Assembly: GCA_026874595.1 (NCBI GenBank)
Contig: CM049308.1
Coordinates: forward strand, 90,835,624-90,899,623
Source of the DNA: Sipunculus nudus
Lineage: Eukaryota > Annelida > Sipuncula > Golfingiida > Sipunculidae
DNA: 64,000 nucleotides
Direction: 5' to 3'
Shown: in pieces, positions 37,641 through 50,035 of the stretch
Position numbering within the stretch: position 1 is the stretch's first letter
How the letters are laid out: each line of letters starts with the position of its first letter
Translations under genes and position numbers: made by a program
Notes under the pieces: model-generated
The model's database searches: none
The model's input: the letters and a program-made list of their open reading frames with translations, nothing else
What the model was told of the DNA's origin: nothing

Positions 37641-39263
37641 CCTAATGCTGCCTGCGGTCCAACCTCAATATTTTTCACACCTCATATGTGGCCAATCAAA
37701 ATCTACAAAGAAAAAAAACTTAAGAGCTAAAACAAGGTTGAGTCTTGTGGCTGCTGGCCTAAAGAGAATATATTTATCCTGTAAGGACGCCGAAAAACGT
37801 GAGACAGGCACCGGCAATAATGGACTTTGGTGAATTATCAGATATCTGTATCGATGTATCAGGTCAATCAAACGTATACAAATCTCATATATCATATAAC
37901 ACAATTGCCTATGGAAAAAAAATACCAATAAAGATTTTACATAAAAAGCCTAATTCCTAGACGAAATCATTTTTTCTATCTATTTTTCCACATAAAAAAC
38001 ATGAGGCTGTGTGATTTGTTCAATAACTATTAGCACGTCAATGAACACTGTCAACTTGGCAGTGACGTGACACTCTGGGAAATCCCCTGTGATTAAAAAT
38101 TCTGGATCTCAGTAAAAGCACAGTATTTCTGCCACTGTCAGTCCCAAATTTCCAGCAGAGAATAAAAACAGCATGCAATACTAGATCTGAGATGTTGATA
38201 AAATTCAGTTCATGATGTCACATGTGTACCAGTCAATCACATCAGGGCAAAGTCTGGGATCTAGATGAAACAAACGCACGTGGAATATGTTTACTTAACC
38301 TGATGTATGGGTCATAAATCTACTACCTACGTTCGATGCGCCTAAAATAGTGATATTACATGCATAAAAAGCGTATGTGCTTAACGTCCTGTGACATAAA
38401 TAAAGCAAACCTTGTAAGTGCGTGATACATAAGAGGTTACTGGGTGAGTTTGATGTGGGGAAATTTACAGATCAGGCGAGCACGCGCGGGAGCCTAATGT
38501 ATGAATTTCCCACCCCAGACGAATCCTAGACTGGCCCAGTCCATGAAATAGTTATATGACTTAATTGTTGCTTCTGACCGAGAAATCAAACGTTCCCGCG
38601 TTGTATCGCACTTAGTTACGGTACCGTCGTCTTGCGGCAACTCATATAACTAATTTTCCACTATCTGACCCTCTTATTTCATGGACTGGTAATCTTGCCG
38701 GTTCACGGACGGTCAGCGCCACACATCACCGCCTCGCTGAACTAAGGTCTTCTCCAGTGACGTCAGCAGTGGTCTTTCCCAGAATCTTTTTTAAAACCAA
38801 CTTGGTTAATTCAGTCAATGCCTATTCCGGGCTTCCAATTGGCTACTATTATTCCCATTTAATTTGTCTTAATAATTTTAGGCCGTCGCTTATGTTGAGT
38901 TCAGCGAGACTTTAAAACACTATAACCCTCAGCCTCACTGTTAACGTTTATTAGCAATGACATCGTGACACTCAGGCCTTCGGAAATAAACTGATAGGGC
39001 CTGGAGTCATGATGGCAGTCACAACAGAACGCCCATTCTAGTGGTCAGATCAAAATATTTCCTGTCTGGTATTATTTGGCATCACAGGCTTATATAGTCG
39101 GATTTTATGTGCTTAATATCGAATATCGAAGAAAAAGTGTTGTTACACAAAAATAATTACATTAATATAAATAGGAAAATGACAGTTCGAGAAGTAGATA
39201 AAAATTAAAAAGTAGTGTCAGAAATGGCGTGCACATCTGCACATACTACAATTTATGCGAACC
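37641..39263. other. no gene seen
   Basis: Non-coding sequence. A perfect TGACGTCA word at about 38758-38765 has no gene nearby to regulate. Confidence 0.4.
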
Positions 39264-40046
39264 TAATAGCTTCTATAGACCCAGTTGTGGCTCTGTTAAA
39301 TAAACAGTGCCACAGCGCTTCGCCTTCATTCACTTAGCGTTCGGTCATACATTGAGTCAAACTTTTCTGTCTGACGAGAAAATAACGCTCCGTCAACTTC
39401 TTATTTCTAGGCCTACCTTGGCTTAAGATGATTATGCAACCATCGGCCAAAAAAAATTTGAACTGTCGATCTATTTTAACCATGTTACAAGGTAAATACC
39501 ACTTGGGGAGTACTGGATGTACGCAGACAGTTGTCAACGCTCACCTTCACCTTGGCCTCTGTTCACGTGATAGCTGACCGGCTTGCTTCCCATAGTGCTT
39601 CCCGCGTGGCGCCCATTGCAATGTGTCCTTTAATACCCAACAGCTACCAGTGCCGTGGCAGGCAGGCTAAGCGTGCCGCAAGCTTAACACCGTTAGGGGC
39701 AGTGCCATAAAATGCGTTTGTAAGCAATTTTACCCAATAAAATTGTTTGTACTCACACATTTTATACAGAAAGGGAAGAACAAAACAAACAAATCTGAAT
39801 GTGAACCAATATATTTACCAATTTAAAGTAAAAAAGTTTTAACCTTTCAAGTGAAAAAAGGTTTGTTAGCGTCACTGCTCCCTCACTGTCACTATGAATA
39901 CGTATAAACAATAAAGATGTGTGTATATAAAATTAAATATGTATTTTATATATATAAATATTTATATAACATAACTGAATGTGAACCAAAGTTTGCTCCT
40001 TAAAATTGACAAAAGGGTGTGTTTTAGTTAATTCTATTTTACTCTC

Positions 40047-40090
<44 letters not shown>

Positions 40091-40324
40091 GAAGAAAAAC
40101 AACACTGTTAATTCACAACAGTCTGTTTTACGGGATGCGACCCGATCATCAGGTGAATGTGGTTGGAATATATATACGGAGTGCTTATTGACACACGATC
40201 TGGAAGTCTCGGTTACTTCGATTCGGAAGTCTCTGTTACCGTGTTTTGCAGTCTCGGGTACTAAGAATTGGGAGTCTAGGTTACCATGTGGCACCAGCGG
40301 CCAGTTAAGCGCCCAATAAGGGCG

Positions 40325-40367
<43 letters not shown>

Positions 40368-40530
40368 AACTATATATAACTGTTTATGTATAACTATATT
40401 GTATAACAAAAATGCATGGGAACTAATAATTTTGCTGAACTGCATGTGAAGTATATATTATGGGGGGGGGGGCAATAGTACACTTACAAATGTTTATATA
40501 TATATATATATATAAATATGTATATGTATA

Positions 40531-40583
<53 letters not shown>

Positions 40584-40679
40584 TATATATATAACTTTGT
40601 ATACTGAACTGAATGTGAACCAATAAGTTTGCTCATTAAAATTGACAAAAGGTGTGTTATGGTAAATGCTCTCTCACTG

Positions 40680-40738
<59 letters not shown>

Positions 40739-41116
40739 TGCTTCGTGTCTGAAATATGCGACTCGATTAAACAATGAGGCACATTCCGACCTGGCTTAAG
40801 GAGGTGTACAGGTACCAGGGAAGTTATTGGTGAACTGACAAGGTGTTCCCAGTTCTTAGGACATTATTTTCATTTATTAATTGCAGAGATTATGGCGTAA
40901 AACCTAAAATTATGTTCTCTAATTAATTACAGAGAATATGGAGTCCCCCTTATAATGCATATATATATAAGAATATATGTATATATATATATATATATGA
41001 GAGTAAAATAGCATTCCCTAAAACACACCCTTCTGTCAATTTTAAGGAGCAAACTTTGGTTCACATTCAGTTATGTTATATATATATATATGCCAGCACC
41101 CGGAGAATTCAGAAAT

Positions 41117-41156
<40 letters not shown>

Positions 41157-41825
41157 ACATTTATTTTTATATACACACATCTTTATTGTTTATACGTATT
41201 CATAGTGACAGTGAGGGAGCAGTGACGCTAACAAACCTGTTTTCAATTGAAAGGTTAAAACTTTTTTTCTTTAAATTGGTAAATATATTGGTTCACAATC
41301 AGATTTGTTTGTTTTGTTCTTCCCTTCATGTGTAAAATGTGTGAGTACAAACAATTTTATTGGAAAAAACTGCTTACAAACGCATTTTATGGCACTGCCC
41401 CTAACGATGTTAAGCTTGCGGCACGCTTTGCCTGCCACGGCACTGGTAGCTGTTGGGTATTAAAGGACACTTGCAATGGGCGCCACGCGGGAAGCACTAT
41501 GGGAAGCAAGCCGGTCAGCTATCACGTGAACAGAGGCCGAGGTGAAGGTGAGCGTTGACAACTGTCTGCGTACATCCAGTACTCCCCAAGTGGTATTTAC
41601 CCTGTAACATGGTTAAAATAGATCGACAGTTCAAATTTTTTTGGCCGATGGGTGCATAATCATCTTAAGCCAAGGTAGGCCTAGAAATAAGAAGTTGACG
41701 GAGCGTAATTTTCTCGTCAGACAGAAAAGTTTGACTCAATGTATGACCGAACGCTAAGTGAATGAAGGCGAAGCGCTGTGGCTCTGTTCATTTAACAGAG
41801 CCACAACTGGGTCTAATAGCTTCTA
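39264..41825. mobile_element. fold-back element: ~0.8-kb inverted arms, AT-rich centre, 12-bp direct flanks
   Basis: The left arm (about 39276-40050) and right arm (about 40995-41813) are near-perfect reverse complements over most of their length. They share 'GACCCAGTTGTGGCTCTGTT', the 'CACGTGATAGCTGACCGGC' block and 'GAATGTGAACCAA..TTTGCTCCTTA'. TAATAGCTTCTA stands in the same orientation just outside both ends (39264-39275 and 41814-41825), as expected of a target-site duplication. The centre is (AT)n tracts plus a third copy of the inner-arm word (40605-40680) and about 240 bp of unique sequence. No transposase was seen. It resembles fold-back or Mutator-like non-autonomous elements. Confidence 0.8.
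40050..40995. repeat. (AT)n-rich centre of the fold-back element
   Basis: Four or five (AT)n tracts (about 40050-40089, 40327-40363, 40495-40575, 40681-40735) separated by short unique pieces. Confidence 0.85.
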
Positions 41826-44150
41826 CTGTCACCCCATCGTTCTTCAGTTCGTCTAAAACCGACGTTTGGGGTGACAGGCTATCGCTGAACGTTTATCGGA
41901 CCACCACTCTTGAAAGAAGGCGAACAAACTCTGGCTCAGCCAGTCAGCGCGAGATACTCAGGTGCACACGACGAGCGGAGTCAAAATGTACAGGCTGACT
42001 GAAACGATCACGTTTCCTCGAGTCGCAATTGGACAGTTAATACACGCGTTCAGACAAATGCTGCCAACTGCTCTTGTCATCTCGGCAGAGGGAATTTTAC
42101 TGGACCTGTCTGTACAAAATTGTTGCGATAGTGTCTAAAATATGCATCTACAATTAGCCCATGGATCTAAATATTCGTTCAGCAGAGATATATCATATAG
42201 GGCACGAAGGTCCATGTGTAGACTACCTGAATACATGATTTCTGTGCGAATGTTACCGAGCGGGTCGAGCTGTGGGACCGCTGTTGGCGTTCTCGTAGCA
42301 ACGATGCCACTCACATGAGGCGTGACGACCTGATATGCATACGGGTGAATCGTCAGGTCCTCAAAGAGCCTTGTGACGCCTTAATATGCAAATATCAGGG
42401 ATTCACCATACGGACCTTACAGGGCTTAAGTTATAAGTGCTGTTACTGAGTCAAGTCTATCGGTACATGGAATCACGTTTTTTTAAAAGCATTTTATTAG
42501 TAAACGCAAATACTAAAGCCCAGGCAGGGCTAGACGAATCCCGGTAACCACTTATGCATGAAGCACAAAATTGGTTTGATACTTATCACCCCAATAGCTG
42601 CAGAAATGGGGTCTATTTCTTAGTAGTAAATATTTTAATATCGAATTTCATTGATGCCCGACATGTATAACATGACTTGTTTTCCTACACCAACGTGCAT
42701 ATATAATCATAAAAAATAAATGTTAACCCTCTTTGACTCTTTATATATGGCCAAACAACTAAATTAATTATTAGTTTAAAGGTATAATTATCACTCACTG
42801 GCTACATGCCCATGTTTAATTTCAAAATAATAAGAGGAACTATTTCTTCATATTAAACATTTTACTATGTAATTTCTTTGAAGCCTGACCCATACCATAC
42901 GACTAGAATTCCAACACTCACATTAATTGCGATTCTTACAAAAAAGCTTGATAGGGATCCACATTTAACCATAAGAAAAAATAAAATTTGTAACTCTCTA
43001 TATATTGCAACTATAAATAAGTCCTAAGCCTATAAAATGGTTTAAAGGGGGGGGGGCATTATTTTGTTCACCCTTTCTTATTTTTAGCGTACATTTATGT
43101 ACACAGATCATGTTATGTTTGTTCTAGGTATATTGCTTCGGGTATGTCAAAGTCACCCATTCACTTACCTTTTATAAGAATTTATATGATTTCTGGCTTA
43201 CTCTGTGTATATATTAATGATCTAAGGGTACTTCCTGTTAAGAAAAGTTCTTATAACGCCTCTGTGACGAAAGAATGAACTTGTTAATCAACAACCTGTT
43301 TGTAAAAACAGCAATGTTGACAAACGGAAGAAAAAAACGTTACCTAAGGTGGTAGCTTGCATATATGTGGATGCTGAATGGTTATATGTTGCAAAGTCAT
43401 TTGCAAAGCTCTGGCTCATATGACTTGCCGCCAAATGTTTTTGAATGTGTTTTGATTATTCTGGGGGGCCCTCACATATTTAAAAACATGTTGATATGAA
43501 CAAAACAAACAGCCCGTGTGCGGTAAAAAAACGCCGTTTTCAGGACTATTTTTATCAAAGCATCATGGGATTACCTTTAGTTTATAAATGTCAGATATCG
43601 GAATAGGCTACTTTTAAAGTAGTTCCACGCCCACTCAGTGAAAAATGTTATGAGAAAAATAGTTCTGATACTGTCTTGGTAAGGAAAGGAGTTCCGATAC
43701 TAGCATGGTATGGAATGCCTTATCAGGTTAGTTTGGAATCCTTGTATTTGCCCTTGTATCAGGTGGTAACAGGCACAGTGTTGGTGATAATAACTGGAAC
43801 TTGGGGTTTTTAATATTGTACCGTGTATAATTTTATTGAAATTTCTGAAAAATCGTGTTTCGAATCATTGGTAAATGTTATTCATCTAGATATTTTATTG
43901 TTACACTTCTTAGCATGTCTGGTTAATATCGTGTGATTTTCATACTTTCAATACTTATTATACATTGTTAATTTATGCCTTGTGTTATGATTATGTTCGT
44001 GTGCAAACAAACATGACCTGGTACCATTCGAGTAATTCATAATTATAACTAACCTCTACATTCTATCTTTGGCCTGACGGTGAATACAAGACTGGAAATA
44101 AAAAGTGCATCTCAATTCTGCAAATATGTTACTTTCCCGGAAAACTATAG
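41826..44150. other. no gene seen
   Basis: Mixed AT-rich sequence with no supported coding region. Confidence 0.45.
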
Positions 44151-44156
44151 TTGTTT

Positions 44157-44201
44157 GACCCCCCCCCCCCCCCCCCCCCCCCCTTCCCCCATACGCCACT
44201 G
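44157..44201 (-). mobile_element. poly-C tract with hAT-like terminus
   Basis: A tract of more than 20 C residues runs into CATACGCCACTG, which on the minus strand reads CAGTGGCGTATG followed by poly-G. It lies about 180 bp upstream of the 44384 ATG, so it may have become part of that gene's 5' flank. Confidence 0.35.
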
Positions 44202-44383
44202 AAACCTATTTTCCCAGAAACATTGTACACGCGTGTCGCTCCCGCATTGTTAGCGACAGCTACAGTTCGTCGACCTACACGAACTGGTGTGTTCAGTTTG
44301 AGTTGGGCCACGCTAGACGAACGGTTTGTCTTTTGGCTAGAGCTGTATTCTCCGTGAACAGGCTGACTTAACGAATCACTGTC

Positions 44384-45886
44384 ATGGTTGAAAGGACACC
44401 TCTGTCATTAACAGTCCTTGGTACTTTGGCCGGGTCACTACTTTTCCATTTGATCTCGTTTGGTGCACCTAACTGGTGGAAAGGACCAAACGGAAATGCC
44501 GGACTGTGGGTTTTTTGCCTCCGCGTCCCTTCAATATGCAGCAATAATATGACTTATCGGGCAGGTGAGTGTGAGATGGATACATTTGTATTATAACCTT
44601 TTTTATTATCATTATTGGTTTGAACCGTATCAGTATAAACGAATCAAGAAGTGATTAATTGTATGTCACCAGTTAACATTAAAATAATTTTTAAATAGCA
44701 GTTTTTTACAATCTTTTAAATCTATTAATGTTTACATAATATCTCAGGTATTTTTATATTACTTTATATGATATCTGTTCCACCCTAAATTAAAGTAAAG
44801 ATTAGATATTACGTCTCGTGCCATGATATGTTTATAATCTTTGTCTGTACATCTTTTAATGCCTGTCACCAGCACGGTTTACTTAAATGTCGTTGAGAAT
44901 AACATTGGCGTATAAAATCGATACCTTTATGGAGGTATAGTGTTATGTTCATCAACTGGTACCATAGACGTTTTCAATTTGGTCATTCTATTATGAGATG
45001 TGTTAAAGAAACTCATTATTCAGTGCAATCTTTGAAAAGGGTGGGTCCGAATGCAGCTGGTCAACCGAGTGTAGGTTGAAGCAATCATTCACATTTTTTT
45101 TCCGTTTTTTAATTATGAGTTTATCATTTTTGAATATCAATACATGAATAATTTTATATATCAATATGGATAAACTTAATTATTTTTATTTACAGACTGG
45201 GAAAAGGCCTCCGCCGCCATGATGACCCTGGCTTTGGTCTGCATTCTGGGAGCGGTGGCCTGTGCTGCACTCTACAATTTCATGGAACGGTTTGCCATCC
45301 AACTGTACATGCTGATAACAGCCGGAGCAGCTTTTGGAGCAGGTATGTGTAATGCAGGTTGCATGTAATCACCACATGGATCTCTCCTTTGTTATTTCTC
45401 AAAGATTTTTTGTTGTTATTTTTACCCAGTCCACTACGATATACACAAGCCACACATACAATCCGAAATAAATGTCGTATTTTTCCCCGTGTCCTCGCTA
45501 TCATTTTCATAACATACCTGGTGATTCAACAAATAATTCCCAATCATTATTTTTTCCGTATTTATAATCTATATAGCATATAGACAGTCACTATGTTAGC
45601 AGTTATGTTCTTGTATTTCTGCACTATATTCTTGAATTAACTTTACCTCAACATTACCAAATTCAATATAAATACATGTAAAGTATCATATTGAGTACTT
45701 CTTGAAATTGTATTTTCAGCTGTTTTCAGCTTGATCGCTGTGAGCGTGTGGGGAGCCAAGCTTGGCGAGGCGCGCTCCGCCGGGTTAACTCTGTACCTGG
45801 CCTGGGCATTCGGACTGGGAGTGGTTCATTGTGTACTTAGCGCTATCGGTGGAGGACTTGCACTCCTAACTGCCAACAGATCATAA
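44384..45886 (+). CDS. claudin/PMP22-like four-pass membrane protein, tandem copy 2 (3 exons)
   Basis: Exons are 44384-44564, 45196-45342 and 45720-45886 (164 residues). Phase-1 GT-AG introns and exon lengths are identical to those of the gene at 31119. The signature is W31, GLW 40-42, C45 and C52. This copy has an N-glycosylation site (N55-M-T) that copy 1 lacks. Four predicted helices sit at the same positions as in copy 1. Substitutions cluster in the first loop (WK for YR; VFCLRVPSIC for LACFRFPPTC) and around residues 111-126. The last 27 residues and stop codon are encoded by identical DNA, while the 3' flank diverges at once. Introns are unrelated in length (631 and 377 bp against 496 and 730). 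A probable recent tandem duplicate diversifying its outer loop. Confidence 0.9.
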
Positions 45887-46600
45887 AGCATGACAAACGG
45901 CTCTGAGTCAAGGCTGCCGTACTACACTTTTTAACATGTGTAAGACTCTCACTGAATATAATGTTTCATGGGCCATATTGTCCACCGTGCATGTCTTCGT
46001 GTTTTTAAGGATCAAGAATGCTTAACATATTTTTATTGATAAATCTTTATGTTGAATAGTTGTCTTCTTATTTTATTTTTCGTAAGGTTCTTTTGAAAAT
46101 CGAAATCCTCGAGGATTGTTCATATGTTGCTATTTTCAATGTAACTGTACATTTGTCTTACAAAATAATCATCACTAAATAATATCTAAAATACAGTGTG
46201 AGATCACGTGGTATCATTTGTATTAGTCCGCTCGTAGTGCATAGTGCATGTTAACGGAGTGATTCAACTGGTCAGTAAATACAAAGTTCGTCAAATTTAT
46301 TTTTAATTTTTTTTAATACAAATATCTTTTTGGGATTTAGTAATTATTGTATTACTTTCCGAATGAAATGAACTGTTCCGCCCCGAGACACATCGTATAG
46401 TTAAATCCCGGAACCCGGCCAATTTCTCCTGCGGTATTGTCTCCACCACGCAGGTAAATAGCTCTGAATATTTGAAGAAATGCCGGTAGTATAGTATACA
46501 AAGAGGACTTTACACAGAATGGCGACCTTTTTTCCTCCCGAATGCGACCACAACATATACCAGGTCGTCGTTGGAGGCTCAAAGAAGACAGAATGGTTGC
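45887..46600. other. no gene seen
   Basis: 3' flank of the claudin-like gene. No clear AATAAA within the first 200 nt was recognised. Confidence 0.4.
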
Positions 46601-47000
46601 ATAGGTTGTTCAAAGGTGGTACACAGGAGTTTCAGACATCGCCATGGACGCAGTGGTCGTCGTGAGTTATTAAACATGTACAAAACAGTCGCACAAAGGT
46701 CGCCGAGGAGGTGGGATGCTCACAGGTGACTCAAAGGAGGCAGAGGGGAGGCAGGCATTGCCGTGGTTGCAGAATGGAGGCAGAGTGGTCGTGTTGGTTG
46801 AACATGGGAAGCAGAGGAGAGGCAGGCATCAAACTGCCCCAAATTTGCATTTGTAAAGGTTCAAGAGAGGCACAAGTATCGCTGAAAGATTACACAAAAA
46901 CAGGATTTTCTGGGTTTAGGAGACCCTATGCGTTCTGGCCATTTTTTTTGGTTGCTCAAAGGTGGCACAAAGGTCGCAGCCGTCTGTAAAGGGGCCTTAA
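46600..47000 (+). mobile_element. TTAA-type element, right end
   Basis: Interior rich in GGTGG / AGGAGGCAGAGG / GGTCGC words, ending TCTGTAAAGGGGCCTTAA (TTAA at 46997-47000). The end matches those at 22916 and 3524 (mirrored). The left end was not found, so it may be truncated. Confidence 0.4.
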
Positions 47001-47179
47001 GGATTGTGTGTTTTATGTAACTTTGTATTTTAAGGTCTAATGCAGGACAGTAGTTATATTTCGACAGGCTATATAGCGCAAATTGCTATATAGCTGAACG
47101 AGGTTCACACTAAAATTTGATTAAAAGCATCGTTACAATTGCGCTCTCTCTTCCGTATTTCTCCCCTTAATATATATAT

Positions 47180-47888
47180 TGTTACGGAAGCTAATAACAA
47201 CAGATCACGTAATCGTGATCAGCACATATTTTGTTACGGAGATAATAAAAAATCAGATTCTGTAACACTAGGCAGCGTAAAATGTCTAGGGGAATGAATA
47301 AAGAAGTCAGTGGTTTTTTGTTAACAAATAATTATAATTTATTCTTAGAACAATCCTAACATTACAAAACACTAAATCAATACAATTACACAGTATAACA
47401 ATAAAATGTACAGTTCCAGAGTGTCCAGATTCTAGGCTTTGATTTCTGGATACCACCACTGTCACAGCTCAACAAGAGTCCTTTAACACCAATAATCCAC
47501 GTAAATAGTAATAATCCAATGGCAAACTGAAGACAGTCCGCATTAAATCTGTAGTAAGTCCCTTAAATGTCTGACACCACTATAATTATCGGTACGGTCA
47601 CAAAACTGACGAGAAAGTAACACTCTTAGTGCTCGCTGGTATTTTACTTTCTGTCGGCTCTAAACACAGCCCCTAATATATAGCATTTTCACCCGAAAAT
47701 TCTAGAAATGGAAAATTCAAAATAACAATACACACGTACATAAACAGACCCGAAACATCTAGAACAAAAAAAGAACGCTGTGTCTCTACGCCTCAGACCC
47801 CACACGCGAGCCAGCGCCCAACAAGCGAGGTTCCCATAGCAACGAACTATGCCTGTGCTTCACGAATAGGAATGTCAACAGACACATG

Positions 47889-47891
<3 letters not shown>
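47180..47891 (-). mobile_element. solo LTR, minus orientation
   Basis: Reverse complement of the 29125-29869 LTR family. Its 3' end (TGTTACGGAA on plus) starts at 47180. The 5' end stops inside 'TTACATGTGTCTG' and runs directly into a 50-bp (AT)n tract (47890-47943), so the first ~30 bp are missing. Confidence 0.75.
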
Positions 47892-47948
<57 letters not shown>

Positions 47949-47999
47949 AAGGCACATGTTTAATACAAGTGTTTATTTACAATCAACTATCCCGTTTTG

Positions 48000-48480
48000 A
48001 TTTCGAAGTATTGGTTGAATTCGGGTACACATCTGCGTTGATCATGTATAACCGCAAAAAGCAATTAACCGTAAAGTTGATAGCCCGGAGTACCAGCACT
48101 ATTTTCCTGATACCATACACTCAGGGTCATATCAAACGCCGACATGTGCTGGTAAGGATCAGTCTTGCAGGCTTGCAACTTTCCCAGCGGAATACCGTAC
48201 TCTGTCATTTGTAAATACGTGTAGATTTCCATAGTACCATGTGTCAAAGAAGAGTTAAAACACTGACTTATTAAATTTATATGCATATAAACATTTTTAA
48301 TTTAATCCCTTGCAGACTTCAATGTTATAGATAAGATGTATATTTTGTAACAATCTTTTATGGCCAGCCCAACGTGAGGAAATTTCACTACTACCGTTTT
48401 CTATACACCGTTAGCGTGACAGTATTTGTGTATGTTGATATTCCCTACTATGTTACATTATAAATGATTTATACATCAAA
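48000..48480. repeat. diverged duplicated segment, copy 1
   Basis: Shares ordered words with 51430-51830: 'CCTGATACCA.ACACTCAGG', 'CGCCGACAT.TGCTG', 'ACTCTGTCATTTGT' and 'GTTATAGATAA.AT'. On the minus strand both copies can encode a peptide with MSA-x-D...LS-x-WYQ, suggesting a former coding exon or transposon protein. The family is not recognised. Confidence 0.5.
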
Positions 48481-48984
48481 ATTGGAAAAAAAAAATTAAT
48501 ACTTTTGCGCGGACTCACTCCGTCTCCCCCCCCCCCCCCAAAAAAAAATAAAAAATAAATCGACGTATATTTTACTCTCTTCAAATTAGGTGCATCTAAA
48601 TCTCGATATTACTTTAAAACTTTTCATGGTTATACAAAAATCAAAATCATATAAAACAAGTGACCCATGGGTCATGACGCTCAGCTGACTGGTAAGAGAT
48701 TAGCAAAAGGAAATTTTATTATCAGAATGGTAGTATATACTCATTCAACTGAAGCATCAAACAGATTAACCAACAGGCCAAGATTTAGTCTGTATTTATA
48801 TATCTCAAAAATAGAGAAAATATGTGTAAAGTTTAAAAACAAGAATACGGGTAGCCGACAAGTGACTACGTGTATCCGCCAAAATCAGAGTGGAACGGGT
48901 GAAGTGAGGCATTGATTGAGTGGCAAGGGGAAATAGAGTGAGGTATGTTGCAGATTAGCATGGATGTCTGCAGCCTAAATGTGT

Positions 48985-49830
48985 ATGTAGGTTGTGCCAC
49001 CTACCACAAATCCAGAAAGCTGTCCAAGTTGTTTACATATGCGAAATTTTAGGCAGAAAAGTCAAACCACTACATGTATATGAGTGATTTTAGCCCACGC
49101 CAGACAAACAGACAGACGCTGTGCAAAAATGGTTGCAGGTGGCCCCTCCAGTTTTGTGTATGATAAAGACCTATGTGAGATCTAAACACATGTACAATGT
49201 TGGCCCAATCGGTCAAATGGTTCCTGAGATATGAGCTCGGATGCCTAGAGCGTAACTAGAATGTAGGTGGCGCCACCTGTCGTAAAATCTAGAAAGATAT
49301 CCAGAATGTATAAAACTGCAAAATTTTAGGCAGTTATGTCAAACCACTACAGAGAAATGAGTGATTTTAGGCCACGGCAGACAAACAGACAGACGCTGTG
49401 CAAATGTGCAAAAATGGTTGCAGGTGGCCCTTCCAGTTTTGTGTATGATAAAGACCTATGTGGGATCTATACACATGCCCAATTTTGGCCCAATCGTACA
49501 AACGGTTCCCGAGAAATGAGCTTGGATGTCTGCAGCGTAAACTAGAATGTAGGTGGCGCCACCTGTCATAAAATCAAGAAAGATATCCAGGATGTATAAA
49601 CTGCAAAATTTTAGGCAGATATGTTAAACCACTGCAAAGATATGATTGACATTATCGCACGGCAGATGAACAGATGGACACTCTGCAAACATGGTTACAG
49701 GCGGCGCCACCATTTTTTGTGTATGTTATGAAGCTATCCAAGGGCTACATTTATATAAATTTTATTTCCTGATCGGTCAAAAGGTTCCCGAGATATATGG
49801 GTTTATGTGTGGAAACAGACGCACAAATGG
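48985..49830 (+). repeat. ~285-bp tandem repeat with GGTGGCGCCACC cores
   Basis: Units start near 48988, 49266 and 49552 with GTAGGTGGCGCCACCTGTC-like words. Each continues through 'GCAAAATTTTAGGCAG', 'CAGACAAACAGACAGACGC' and 'CAGTTTTGTGTATGATAAAG'. A further GGCGGCGCCACC lies at 49700. Non-coding. Confidence 0.8.
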
Positions 49831-50035
49831 ACGCTAGGCATGGAGGAAAGGTCAGAGGTCAACGCAAATTGACTAGGCACTAGTTCACATGTGACCCGAT
49901 AATTGGTGTAAGTTTTGGAAAATTCGGTCCATTAGTCTCAGAGGAGTTCTCTGGAAACGAACGCATCGGCGGCGGAAGAACCCGGTCAAGAACATAGTAT
50001 CCGCAAAACTTCGTTTTGGCGGATACAAAAATTCA

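Noticed and set aside
38758-38765. TGACGTCA as a regulatory site
   Set aside because: No gene within several kilobases.
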